Source: Streptomyces sp. H27-H1 (GTDB lineage: Bacteria > Actinomycetota > Actinomycetes > Streptomycetales > Streptomycetaceae). From it: a stretch of 64,000 nt of DNA. The stretch lies in assembly GCF_026627445.1 (NCBI RefSeq), contig NZ_JAPNLJ010000004.1, positions 186,001-250,000 on the forward strand, written 5' to 3'. Shown here one piece after another: positions 24,651-33,893 of the stretch (the stretch's first letter is position 1; every line of letters starts with the position of its first letter). Below the pieces are notes generated by a model that saw only the letters and a list, made by a program, of their open reading frames with translations, was not told the origin of the DNA and made no database searches. The translations under genes were made by a program, and so were the position numbers.

Positions 24651-25137
24651 GGGAGGACTCCTGCGTGGTGTCGGGGGCGCAGACCGCTGAGCTGCGTACC
24701 GAGCTGGGCGGTGATCCGGGTCAGGAGCTCCGCGGTGGTGGCGGGCTGAAGCGGAAACGCGGGCGGGAGGGGACGCGGGGGTGGAAGTGGAAGGGAACGC
24801 GCGGGCGGGGGCAGGGACTCGGGAGGGTGCGCCGGCTCCGTCATGAACCGATCCTGCGCGCCGCACGTTGCCGATGCGTTGCGCCGGGGTGACGGGTGTT
24901 TTCCGCCTTCTCACAGGGGGGTGGCCGCAGGGGGTGCGGCCGGGGCAGGCGTGAACCCATGCGCGGATCCGCGCCGGAGCCCTTCGCGGCCCCTCCGGCG
25001 GACGGTCCCGCCCCTGCCCCCGCCCTGGTGTCCAGGCCGGTCCTCCGGGCTCCCGCAGCGGGGCCCGAGGCAACCGCCGGATCCGCCTCCGCGTCCTGAG
25101 CTGCGGAAGAGGCACCGGGAGAGCACGGGGGACACGC
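24651..25137. other. Divergent intergenic region, purine-rich
   Basis: This 487-bp spacer separates the chelatase and SanA-like genes. Bases 24740-24835 are a purine-rich run with imperfect copies of GGAAACGCGGGCGGG. I see no RNA gene or clear operator. An open frame on the minus strand from 24844 overlaps the chelatase start but looks Pro-rich and weak. Confidence 0.4.
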
Positions 25138-25896
25138 ATGCGCGGCATCGGTACACGGCTGGCCGGGCGGCTTCGGCCGGGGGCGCTGCCGCCCTGGGCC
25201 GTACGGGCGCTGCCGCCCTGGACGCCAGGGGCTCTGCTGCCGCGGACGGTACGGGCCCGGCGGCGGGCCGTGCGCGTGGTGATGGCGCTCTGCGTGCTGG
25301 CCCTGCTGCCCTCGGCGTGGACGCACGCGGCCGCCGGGCCCCGGCTGAGGACCGTCGCCGACGCGCCCGCCGCCGAGGTGGCCGTGGTCTTCGGCGCCGG
25401 GCTGTGGAACGGCCGGCCCACCCCCTACCTGGCCCGCCGCCTCGACGCCGCAGCCGAGCTCTACCGCGCGGGGAAGGTCAAGGTCGTCCTCGTCACCGGC
25501 GACAACAGCCGTACCGATTACGACGAGCCCGACGCGATGCGCGGGTACCTGACGGGTCACGGCGTGCCCGACGCCCGGATCGTCAGCGACTACGCCGGCT
25601 TCGACTCGTGGGACTCCTGCGTCCGGGCCCGGGAGGTCTTCGGCGTGCACCGGGCGGTGCTGATCAGCCAGGGCTTCCACATCCGCCGGGCGGTCGCGCT
25701 GTGCGAGGCCGCGGGCGTGGACTCGTACGGGGTCGGGGTGGCCGACGTACACGACGCGACCTGGTACTACGGCGGCGCGCGGGAGGTCTTCGCGGCGGGC
25801 AAAGCGGCGCTGGACGCGGTGTTCGAGCCGGAGCCGCGCTTCCTGGGGCCGAAGGAGGAGGGGGTGTCGCGGGCCCTGGCCTCTCTGACAGACTGA
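25138..25896 (+). CDS. SanA/YdcF-like DUF218 membrane protein
   Basis: The 252-residue protein has an N-terminal basic segment with an imperfect repeat (GALPPWAVRALPPW), one membrane helix (about 48-68) and an extracellular DUF218 domain: AVVFGAGLWNGRPTPYLARRL, VVLVTGDNSRTDYDEPDAM, DSWDSCVRAREVFG and VLISQGFHIRRAVALCE. SanA-type proteins influence envelope permeability and vancomycin sensitivity in enterobacteria; the activity is not known. The ATG follows GGGGGA. The gene is not in an obvious operon. Confidence 0.87.
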   Translation: MRGIGTRLAGRLRPGALPPWAVRALPPWTPGALLPRTVRARRRAVRVVMALCVLALLPSAWTHAAAGPRLRTVADAPAAEVAVVFGAGLWNGRPTPYLARRLDAAAELYRAGKVKVVLVTGDNSRTDYDEPDAMRGYLTGHGVPDARIVSDYAGFDSWDSCVRAREVFGVHRAVLISQGFHIRRAVALCEAAGVDSYGVGVADVHDATWYYGGAREVFAAGKAALDAVFEPEPRFLGPKEEGVSRALASLTD

Positions 25897-26742
<846 letters not shown>

Positions 26743-26877
26743 CCGGGGCCGGGCGGCCGCCCGGACGGCCGGACGCCCGGACGGCCGGATCGTGTACGGG
26801 GAGATCCTCCACGGACCCGAGTTCCGCCGGCCCTCACCGGACGGCGGGGCTCGTGCTGAGGTGCCCGTACAAGAGGC

Positions 26878-26904
26878 GTAACAGGGGGCGGCGGCGCGCG
26901 TAAC
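26878..26904 (+). promoter_or_regulatory. Two GTAAC GlnR-like half sites, 22 bp apart
   Basis: CGTAACA occurs twice, with GTAAC at 26878 and 26900. The exact 22-bp spacing equals the repeat length of a full GlnR box (gTnAC-N6-GaAAC-N6). The expected GaAAC halves are not conserved, so binding may be weak. The site lies just upstream of the nitrate reductase ATG (26927), and GlnR control of nitrate assimilation is known. Confidence 0.5.
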
Positions 26905-26926
26905 ACCGCCGCCGCATGGTGGGCCC

Positions 26927-29086
26927 ATGCACACCCCGGGAGCCGCACCGGCCGATACCGCCTCCGCCGCCGTCACCGCCACGCACTGCCCGTACTGCGC
27001 TCTGCAGTGCGGAATGAACCTCCGCCCCGAACCGGGCGGAGCGGGTGGCGTGACGGTGGAGGAGCGGGTGGACTTTCCCGTGAACCGGGGCGCGCTCTGC
27101 GGCAAGGGACGCACCGCCCCCGCCGTGCTCTCCTCCCGGGTGCGCCTCACCCAGCCGCTCATCCGCACCCACGCCGGGCGGCTGGAGCCGGCCACCTGGG
27201 AGGAGGCCCTCGACGCCGTCGCCGAGGGCCTCGCCCGCACGCGACGGTCGTACGGGGCCGACGCGGTCGGGGTGTTCGGCGGCGGCGGGCTGACCAACGA
27301 GAAGGCTTACGCCCTCGGGAAGTTCGCCCGCATCGCGCTGGGAACCTCGCAGATCGACTACAACGGCCGGTTCTGCATGTCCTCGGCCGCCGCCGCGCAC
27401 CAGCGGGCCTTCGGGCTCGACCGGGGGCTGCCCTTCCCGCTGGAGGACATCCCCCGGACCGGCTGCGTCATCCTCGTCGGATCCAACCCCGCCGACACCA
27501 TGCCGCCCGCGCTGCGCTTCTTCCGGGAGCTCCGCGAGAACGGCGGCACGCTGATCGTGGTGGACCCGCGCCGCACGCGCACCGCCGAACAGGCCGACCT
27601 GCACCTGGCACCGCGCCCCGGCACGGACCTCGCGCTGGCGCTCGGACTGCTGCACCTGGTGGTGGCGGGCGGGCACACGGACGAGGAGTTCATCGCCTCC
27701 CGCACCACCGGCTGGGAGGAGGCCCGCGCGGGCGCGATGGCGCACTGGCCGGAGCTGGTCGAGCGGATCACCGGCGTGCCCGTCCCCAAACTCCGCGAAG
27801 CCGTCGCGATGTTCTGCGCCCCCTCCGCCGCGATGGTGCTCACCGCGCGCGGACCCGAGCAGCAGTCCAAGGGCACCGACACCGTCGGAGCGTGGATCAA
27901 CCTCTGCCTCGCCACCGGCCGGGCCGGCCGCCCGCTCTCCGGCTACGGCTGCCTCACCGGCCAGGGCAACGGCCAGGGCGGCCGCGAACACGGCCAGAAG
28001 GCCGACCAGCTCCCCGGCTACCGAAAGCTCACCGACCCGGCGGCCCGCGCCCACGTCGCCGGGGTCTGGGGCGTCGACCCCGACGAGCTCCCCGGGCCCG
28101 GGCGCAGCGCCTACGAACTCCTCGACGCCCTCGGCACCGACGTGAAGGCCCTCCTCCTGATGGGCTCCAACCCGGTGGTCTCGGCCCCCCGCGCGGCCCA
28201 CATCGAGGAACGCATCCGCTCCCTGGACTTCCTGGCGGTCGCCGACGTGGTCCTGTCCGAGACGGCGGCCCTGGCGGACGTGGTCCTCCCGGTCGCCCAA
28301 TGGGCGGAGGAGACAGGCACCACGACCAACCTGGAGGGCCGCGTCCTGCTCCGCCGCCGGGCCCTGTCCCCGCCGCCGGGCGTCCGCTCCGACCTGGAGG
28401 TCCTGCACGGCCTCGCCACCCGGCTGGGCATGCCGAAGGCCTTCCCGACCGACCCCGAGGAGGTCTTCGAGGAGCTGCGCCGCGCCTCGGCGGGCGGCCC
28501 GGCGGACTACTCGGGCATCAGCTACGCCCGGATCGAAGCCGAGCAGGGAGTCTTCTGGCCGTGCCCGGCGGCCGCCCCGCCGGGCACGGCTGCGGCTCCG
28601 GCAGCGGCTCCGGCTCCGGGGGAGCCCCACCCCGGCACCCCGCGCCTCTTCCTCGACCGCTTCGCCACCGAGGACGGCCGGGCCCGCTTCGTCCCCGTCA
28701 CCCACCGCGACGCCGCCGAGGTCCCGGACGCGCAGTACCCGCTGCTGCTCACCACCGGCCGGGTCGTCGCCCAGTACCAGTCGGGCGCGCAGACCCGCCG
28801 GGTGGACGAGCTCAACGAAGCCGCCCCCGGCCCCTTCGTGGAACTCCACCCCCGCCTCGCGGCCCGCCTGGGCGTGAGCGACGGCGCCCCGCTCGCCGTC
28901 ACCTCCCGCCGCGGCCGCGCCCTCGCCCCGGCCCGCATCACGGACACCATCCGCGCGGACACCGTCTTCATGCCCTTCCACTGGCCGGGCGAAGGCCGCG
29001 CCAACACCCTGACCAACCCGGCGCTGGACCCCGTCTCCCGCATGCCGGAGTTCAAGGTCTGCGCGGTCCGGGTGGAACCGGCCTAG
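26927..29086 (+). CDS. Assimilatory nitrate reductase catalytic subunit
   Basis: The 719-residue molybdopterin oxidoreductase reduces nitrate to nitrite. The N-terminal [4Fe-4S] site is clear (CPYCALQCGM ... GALCGKG). The molybdenum-domain motifs follow: YNGRFCMSSAAAAHQRAFG, VGSNPADTMPPALRF, GYGCLTGQGNGQGGREHGQK, LLMGSNPVVS and VVLSETAALADVVLP. The C-terminal molybdopterin dinucleotide-binding domain reads LLLTTGRVVAQYQSG and FMPFHWPGEGRANTLTNP. It is the NarB/NasA type lacking fused reductase domains, so it needs a separate electron donor. The product nitrite feeds nirBD at the left end. The stop shares CTAG with the convergent gene. Confidence 0.92.
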   Translation: MHTPGAAPADTASAAVTATHCPYCALQCGMNLRPEPGGAGGVTVEERVDFPVNRGALCGKGRTAPAVLSSRVRLTQPLIRTHAGRLEPATWEEALDAVAEGLARTRRSYGADAVGVFGGGGLTNEKAYALGKFARIALGTSQIDYNGRFCMSSAAAAHQRAFGLDRGLPFPLEDIPRTGCVILVGSNPADTMPPALRFFRELRENGGTLIVVDPRRTRTAEQADLHLAPRPGTDLALALGLLHLVVAGGHTDEEFIASRTTGWEEARAGAMAHWPELVERITGVPVPKLREAVAMFCAPSAAMVLTARGPEQQSKGTDTVGAWINLCLATGRAGRPLSGYGCLTGQGNGQGGREHGQKADQLPGYRKLTDPAARAHVAGVWGVDPDELPGPGRSAYELLDALGTDVKALLLMGSNPVVSAPRAAHIEERIRSLDFLAVADVVLSETAALADVVLPVAQWAEETGTTTNLEGRVLLRRRALSPPPGVRSDLEVLHGLATRLGMPKAFPTDPEEVFEELRRASAGGPADYSGISYARIEAEQGVFWPCPAAAPPGTAAAPAAAPAPGEPHPGTPRLFLDRFATEDGRARFVPVTHRDAAEVPDAQYPLLLTTGRVVAQYQSGAQTRRVDELNEAAPGPFVELHPRLAARLGVSDGAPLAVTSRRGRALAPARITDTIRADTVFMPFHWPGEGRANTLTNPALDPVSRMPEFKVCAVRVEPA

Positions 29087-30063
29087 CCCGCCGCGAAGGT
29101 GGGCTCCAGGGCCTTCAGCAGGCGGCCCGCGTAGGACTCGGCGGACCCGGGGATCCCCGGGTACTCCTTGTGGAACGTGCTCCAGTCCGTCCGCGCGAAC
29201 CCGTCGAACACCCCTGGGGTGGGCGGCTGTTGGACGCCACCCGCCTCGAATTCCCCGGAGAGCCGGAACACTTCCGCCAGAAGCGGGTACGGCAGTTCGC
29301 AGCTCTCCGCCAGCAGGACGGCGTCGTACAGGTCCTTGCCCTGCGGGTACATGTCCCCGGCCAGCCACACCAGCTTCCAGGCGAGGGAGAGTTCCCGGGT
29401 GGCCCCCAGGAGCTGGACCCCCGCCACCTTCACGGGCTCCGCCGCGACGGGCAGCGGTTCGTTGAAGACGAAGTCCAGCTGGACTTGACCGCCGCGCGTG
29501 CCCGGCGAGGACCACGGGAGGACCAGCCTGCGCCCCGGTACCCGTTCGTACGTCCAGATGTACTCCGAGACCGCCTCCGACGCCGGCATCACCAGATCCG
29601 CGTACCCCGCCCTGCGATCGGCCTCGGCGGCGATGGCCTCCAGCATCCGCCCGGTGCGGTCCTCCTCGATCATCCAGTCCACGGGGACCACGACGAAGTC
29701 CAGGTCGTGCGGCTCCCGCGAAGCCTTCCTGAACCACTGGGACATCAGCGTGCTGCCGCGCAGCACCAGCGAATCCGCGAAGCCCGAGGCCCCGACCGCG
29801 CGCAACGCCACGTCCATCGCGGAGCGTCGGGCCGACCGCCAGGCCGCCCGCGCAGCCGGCTGCGCGATCACCGGATCCAGCGGCCGGTACGCCTCGTAAA
29901 AGTGCTTGAGCGCGGGATCGAAGGCCACACCGGCCGGGTCACTCCTGCCGCTCGTCCGCATGGTCCGGGGAGGCTCCGACATCCGCCGGGTCCGCTCCGT
30001 CTCCGGTTCCGCCGGATCATCCGGTCCGCCTGGAATCGACGGCTTCCACTCCTGGCCGCTCAT
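29083..30063 (-). CDS. AbiEii/AbiGii-type nucleotidyltransferase
   Basis: The 326-residue protein has the minimal nucleotidyltransferase signature of AbiEii: LRGSTLMSQWF (GS motif), HDLDFVVVP (DxD pair) and a third acidic position in QVQLDFVFN. The helical region has LAWKLVWLAGDMYPQGKDLYDAVLL, matching the K...KDLYD core of the family. AbiEii proteins act as toxins in phage-defence systems by modifying RNA with nucleotides. The usual AbiEi antitoxin/regulator gene is absent. Instead this gene overlaps by 4 bp (ATGA) with the upstream gene. The N-terminal 40 residues are charged and probably disordered. Toxicity or defence is inferred, not shown. Confidence 0.8.
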   Translation of the reverse strand: MSGQEWKPSIPGGPDDPAEPETERTRRMSEPPRTMRTSGRSDPAGVAFDPALKHFYEAYRPLDPVIAQPAARAAWRSARRSAMDVALRAVGASGFADSLVLRGSTLMSQWFRKASREPHDLDFVVVPVDWMIEEDRTGRMLEAIAAEADRRAGYADLVMPASEAVSEYIWTYERVPGRRLVLPWSSPGTRGGQVQLDFVFNEPLPVAAEPVKVAGVQLLGATRELSLAWKLVWLAGDMYPQGKDLYDAVLLAESCELPYPLLAEVFRLSGEFEAGGVQQPPTPGVFDGFARTDWSTFHKEYPGIPGSAESYAGRLLKALEPTFAAG

Positions 30064-30641
30064 GGAACCGGCTCCTCCTCGATCCACCCGTCGTCCACCG
30101 ACAGGTCGCTGTCGTACAGCACGAACTCCCGCTCCTCGGAGCGGATGTCGTACCCGGCCTCCACCAGCGCGGCGACCAGCGCATCGCACTGCGCCGCCGC
30201 CCGCTGCGCCGTGCCCCGGCAGCGCTGGGTCACGAAGCGCTCGTGGCGGGCCCCGGTCAGGATCCGGCGGGCGTTCCACGAGAGGTGCGCCGCATGGCGG
30301 ACCGCCAGGGACTCCAGGGCCGCACGGTCCCAGTCGGCCGGGAGCCGGAGCCCCAGATGGTGTTCGTAGTAGCCGCCGCCCGGGCCTGCCGGGTCAGTGC
30401 TCCACGGGACGGTCTCCACCTTGACCCGGACCGGGTCGAAGCCGGCCGCGCGCAGCGCGGGCACCAGCCGCTCGTGGCCCTCGCGGTCGGGCAGGGTCAG
30501 CATCGGCTGCGAGGTCATCCGGCCCCGGGCCAGCACGATGTGGGTCACCTTCAACTTCCGTTCCCCGGACCATGTTTCGAGCCGGGCCAGCTCCGCCGGG
30601 TCCGGGCAGCGGACGGTTATGTGGGATTCGTACACGGGCAT
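30060..30641 (-). CDS. Two-lobed hypothetical protein paired with the nucleotidyltransferase
   Basis: I do not recognise a named family. The 193-residue protein seems to be two related halves. Half 1 starts YESHITVRCPDPAELARLE and contains MTSQPMLTL then LVPALRAAGFDPVRVKVE. Half 2 starts YYEHHLGLRLP and contains HERFVTQRC then LVAALVEAGYDIRSEERE. HITV in half 1 fits the H-x-T-x motif of 2H phosphoesterases, but half 2 has HHLG, so this is weak. The C-terminus is acidic (DGWIEEEPVP). It is the first gene of a two-gene operon, overlapping the toxin-like gene by 4 bp. ATG codons at 30653 and 30662 are alternative starts. It could be an antitoxin or a processing partner. Confidence 0.7.
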   Translation of the reverse strand: MPVYESHITVRCPDPAELARLETWSGERKLKVTHIVLARGRMTSQPMLTLPDREGHERLVPALRAAGFDPVRVKVETVPWSTDPAGPGGGYYEHHLGLRLPADWDRAALESLAVRHAAHLSWNARRILTGARHERFVTQRCRGTAQRAAAQCDALVAALVEAGYDIRSEEREFVLYDSDLSVDDGWIEEEPVP

Positions 30642-30815
30642 GGCGACGATCATCTCGGACATGTGTCCGATCCGCATCGGGGTTCTGGTCCGGGGGTAAC
30701 CATGGGTCACGCACCGGACCCAGAAAGTGGTCGCACGCCCCTCGTGGCAGCGATGTGTCGTACCCCACACTGAGGTGCGGTGCACCCGTCCTCGGAGCCT
30801 GTGGAGGTCGCCCCC

Positions 30816-31913
30816 GTGCAGACCCAGAGCTTGACCGTCACCGTCACCGTCAGCCCGTCCGCCGAAGTGCCCGCGGCCGAAGAGGCCGAGCCGGAGGCCG
30901 ACGCCATGCACGAGGAGGAGGCGGAGGAGCCCGAGGTCCCGGAGTTGGCCGAGAAGGTGCCCGCGCCGCGCAAACGCGCGGCCGAGGGCTCCGGCGGGGC
31001 GGGACCGTCCGCCGACCTCTTCCGGCAGTACCTGCGCGAGATAGGCAGGATCCCGCTGCTCACCGCCGTCGAGGAGGTCGAGCTCGCGCGGCGCGTGGAG
31101 GCCGGGCTGTTCGCGGAGGAGAAGCTCGGCAGCGGAGCTCAGCTCGATCTTCAGCTCACCCTCGACCTCGACAAGCTCGTCGTCATGGGGCGCATGGCCA
31201 AACGCCGCCTCATCGAGTCGAACCTGCGGCTCGTTGTCTCCGTGGCCAAGCGCTACGTCGGCCGCGGACTCACCATGCTGGACCTGGTCCAGGAGGGAAA
31301 CCTCGGACTGATCCGCGCCGTCGAGAAATTCGACTACGCCCGCGGCTACAAGTTCTCCACCTACGCCACCTGGTGGATCCGCCAGGCCATGTCCCGGGCG
31401 CTGGCCGACCAGGCCCGCACCATCCGGGTGCCCGTCCACGTCGTGGAGCTGATCAACCGCGTGATCCGCGTCCAGCGCCGCATGCTCCAGGAGCGGGGGT
31501 ACGAACCCACCGCCGAAGAGGTCGCCGTCCACCTCGAGCTGACTCCCGAACGGGTCCTGGAGGTGCTGCGCCTCGCCCAGGAACCGATCTCGCTGCACGC
31601 ACCCGTGGGCGAGGAGGACGATGTCGCGCTCGGCGACCTCATCGAGGACGGCGACGCCGCCTCCCCGGTCGAATCGGCCGCGTTCTTCCTGCTCCGCGAG
31701 CACCTGGAAGCGGTGCTCTCCACCCTCGGGGAGCGGGAACGCAAAGTCGTCCAGCTGCGCTACGGGCTCGCCGACGGGCGGCCGCGCACCCTGGAGGAGA
31801 TCGGGCGGATCTTCGGGGTGACCCGGGAGCGGATCCGGCAGATCGAGTCCAAGACCCTCAACAAACTCCGCGACCACGCCTTCGCGGACCAGCTGAGGGG
31901 ATATCTGGACTGA
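30816..31913 (+). CDS. hrdA: Principal-like RNA polymerase sigma factor (HrdA-like)
   Basis: The 365-residue group 2 sigma-70 factor has an acidic N-terminus (about 1-65), region 1.2 ([16 protein letters not shown]), region 2 ([47 protein letters not shown]), region 3 ([12 protein letters not shown]) and region 4.2 helix-turn-helix ([20 protein letters not shown]). It recognises promoters similar to those of HrdB. Its position next to dnaG/dgt and the flavoprotein agrees with hrdA of S. coelicolor as I remember it. GTG 30816 follows GGAGG by 9 nt; the frame is open upstream to 30780. HrdA is non-essential in known species. Confidence 0.85.
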   Translation: MQTQSLTVTVTVSPSAEVPAAEEAEPEADAMHEEEAEEPEVPELAEKVPAPRKRAAEGSGGAGPSADLFRQYLREIGRIPLLTAVEEVELARRVEAGLFAEEKLGSGAQLDLQLTLDLDKLVVMGRMAKRRLIESNLRLVVSVAKRYVGRGLTMLDLVQEGNLGLIRAVEKFDYARGYKFSTYATWWIRQAMSRALADQARTIRVPVHVVELINRVIRVQRRMLQERGYEPTAEEVAVHLELTPERVLEVLRLAQEPISLHAPVGEEDDVALGDLIEDGDAASPVESAAFFLLREHLEAVLSTLGERERKVVQLRYGLADGRPRTLEEIGRIFGVTRERIRQIESKTLNKLRDHAFADQLRGYLD

Positions 31914-31920
31914 CGGAAAA

Positions 31921-31942
31921 GGGGCGCCCCGAAGGGCGCCCC
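31921..31942. terminator. Bidirectional hairpin between hrdA and the ABC exporter
   Basis: GGGGCGCCC (31921-31929) pairs perfectly with 31934-31942 around a CGAA tetraloop. It follows the hrdA stop by 7 bp and lies between convergent genes; an A-run precedes it, giving T residues on the other strand. Confidence 0.8.
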
Positions 31943-31967
31943 TCGCCGAACGGTCCGGCCGGCCGCG

Positions 31968-33893
31968 CTAGTCGACCTCGGCCACGGCCTGCGCGAACTG
32001 CGCCGCGTACAGGCGCGCGTACGCGCCGCCCGAGAGCAGCAGCTCCTCGTGCGTGCCCTGTTCCACGATGGAGCCGCTCTCCATCACCAGGATCAGGTCC
32101 GCGTCGCGGATCGTGGACAGCCGGTGCGCGATCACGAAGGACGTACGGCCGTGCGCGAGGCGCGCCATCGCCTTCTGGATCAGCACCTCGGTACGGGTGT
32201 CCACCGAGCTCGTCGCCTCGTCGAGCACCAGGATCACCGGGTCGGACAGGAACGCCCGGGCGATGGTGATCAACTGCTTCTCGCCCGCGCTGACTCCGGC
32301 GCCCTCGTCGTCCAGCACCGTGTCGTAGCCCTCGGGCAGTGTGCGGACGAACCGGTCGGCGTGGGCCGCCCGGGCGGCCTCCTCGACCTCGGCGCGCGTG
32401 ACCTCGCGCGTGGCGCCGTAGGCGATGTTCTCCGCGATGGTGCCGCCGAACAGCCAGGTGTCCTGGAGCACCATGCCGATGCCGCCGCGCAGTTCCTCGC
32501 GGGTCATCTTCGCGATGTCCACGCCGTCGAGGGCGATCTCCCCGCCCGTGACCTCGTAGAACCGCATCAGCAGGTTGACCAGCGTGGTCTTGCCGGCGCC
32601 GGTCGGGCCGACGATCGCGACCGTGTGACCGGGGTCGACGCTGAGCGAGAGGTTCTCGATCAGCGGCTTGTCCGGCGCGTAGCGGAAGGCGACCTTGTCG
32701 AAGGTGACCTGGCCGCGCAGGGTCTGCGGACGCTCCGGAACCTCCGCGTCCGGCTCCTGCTCCGGCGCGTCCAGCAGCTCGTAGACCCGCTCCGCGGAAG
32801 CGACGCCGGACTGCACCAGGTTCGCCATGGAGGCGACCTGCGTGAGCGGCATCGAGAACTGGCGCGTGTACTGGATGAAGGCCTGGACGTCACCGATCGA
32901 CAGGGTGCCCGAGGCCACCCGCAGACCGCCGACGACCGCGACGAGCACGTAGTTGATGTTCGAGATGAACAGCATCACCGGCTGCATGATCCCGCTGACC
33001 AGCTGCGCCTTGAAGGAGGCCCTGAACAGCGCCTCGTTCTGCTCGGCGAACAGGGCCGCGGACTCCTTCTGCCGGCCGAAGACCTTGACCAGCGTGTGAC
33101 CCGAGTACATCTCCTCCACGTGCGCGTTCAGGGCGCCCGTGGTCTTCCACTGCGCCACGAACTGCGGCTGCGACTTCTTGCCGATCTTCGCGGCGACGTA
33201 CACCGACACAGGGATGGTCACCAGTGCGACCAGCGCCAGCAGCGGCGAGATCCAGATCATCATCGCCAGCACGCCGATGATCGTCAGGAACGAGTTGAGC
33301 AGCTGCCCCATCGTCTGCTGGAGCGTCTGCCCGATGTTGTCGATGTCGTTCGTGGCCCGGCTGAGCACCTCGCCGCGCTTCTGCTGGTCGAAGTACGACA
33401 GCGGCAGCCGCGAAAGCTTCGCCTGCAGCTGCTCGCGCATCCGGTACACGGCGGCGTTCATGATGTGGTTCGACAGTCGCGTGGCGACCAGCATCAGCAG
33501 GCCGGCGAGCGTGAAGACGGCCAGCGCCCACAGCGCCACCGTCCCGACGGCGCCGAAGTCGATGCTCTTGCCCGGGGTGAAGTCGGTGCCGGACAGCATG
33601 TCCGCCATCCCGTCCTGCCCCTTGGCGCGCAGACCGTCCAGCGCCTGCTGCTTGGTGGTGCCCGCCTTCATGTTCCGGCCGACGATCCCCGCGAACACGA
33701 GGTCGGTGGCCTCGCCGAGTATCTTCGGGCCGGTCACCGACGCGGCGACGCTGCCGAAGACCGCGAGGATCATGCCCCACAGCTTGGCCCGGTCGCGCGC
33801 CAGCTCGCGCAGCAGCCGCTTGCCCGAGCCCTTGAAGTCCATGGACCGCGTCGTCGGCGGCCCCATCATCATCCGTCCTCCGGGCCCGCTCAC
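31968..33893 (-). CDS. ABC exporter subunit B (permease-ATPase)
   Basis: The 641-residue half-transporter has six membrane helices (about 40-330) and a C-terminal ATPase: Walker A VGPTGAGKTT, Walker B ILVLDEATSSVD with the catalytic Glu, H-loop VIAHRLST. The signature loop reads VSAGEKQLI instead of LSGGQ, which is the degenerate pattern of one half of heterodimeric exporters. Its partner is encoded just upstream and overlaps by 4 bp (GTGA). The start is GTG 33893 by coupling and by similarity to the family N-terminus; GGAGG before the ATG cluster at 33872 makes that a possible start. Substrate unknown, likely lipid or drug efflux. Confidence 0.92.
   Translation of the reverse strand: MSGPGGRMMMGPPTTRSMDFKGSGKRLLRELARDRAKLWGMILAVFGSVAASVTGPKILGEATDLVFAGIVGRNMKAGTTKQQALDGLRAKGQDGMADMLSGTDFTPGKSIDFGAVGTVALWALAVFTLAGLLMLVATRLSNHIMNAAVYRMREQLQAKLSRLPLSYFDQQKRGEVLSRATNDIDNIGQTLQQTMGQLLNSFLTIIGVLAMMIWISPLLALVALVTIPVSVYVAAKIGKKSQPQFVAQWKTTGALNAHVEEMYSGHTLVKVFGRQKESAALFAEQNEALFRASFKAQLVSGIMQPVMLFISNINYVLVAVVGGLRVASGTLSIGDVQAFIQYTRQFSMPLTQVASMANLVQSGVASAERVYELLDAPEQEPDAEVPERPQTLRGQVTFDKVAFRYAPDKPLIENLSLSVDPGHTVAIVGPTGAGKTTLVNLLMRFYEVTGGEIALDGVDIAKMTREELRGGIGMVLQDTWLFGGTIAENIAYGATREVTRAEVEEAARAAHADRFVRTLPEGYDTVLDDEGAGVSAGEKQLITIARAFLSDPVILVLDEATSSVDTRTEVLIQKAMARLAHGRTSFVIAHRLSTIRDADLILVMESGSIVEQGTHEELLLSGGAYARLYAAQFAQAVAEVD

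Noticed and set aside
24515..24844. Pro-rich 109-codon frame overlapping the chelatase start
   Set aside because: Part of it has G/C third-position bias, but it overlaps a well-supported gene with its own ribosome site, is Pro-rich and has no recognisable domain.
26749..26790. GC-only palindrome CCGGGCGGCCGCCCGG and CGGACGGCC repeats
   Set aside because: Pure G/C symmetric words arise often at this base composition; no promoter or gene end depends on it clearly.
27007..30369. Open frame of 1120 codons on the plus strand
   Set aside because: It is a shadow in another frame of the nitrate reductase gene and, antisense, of the nucleotidyltransferase pair. Its product is Arg/Pro-rich with no domain.
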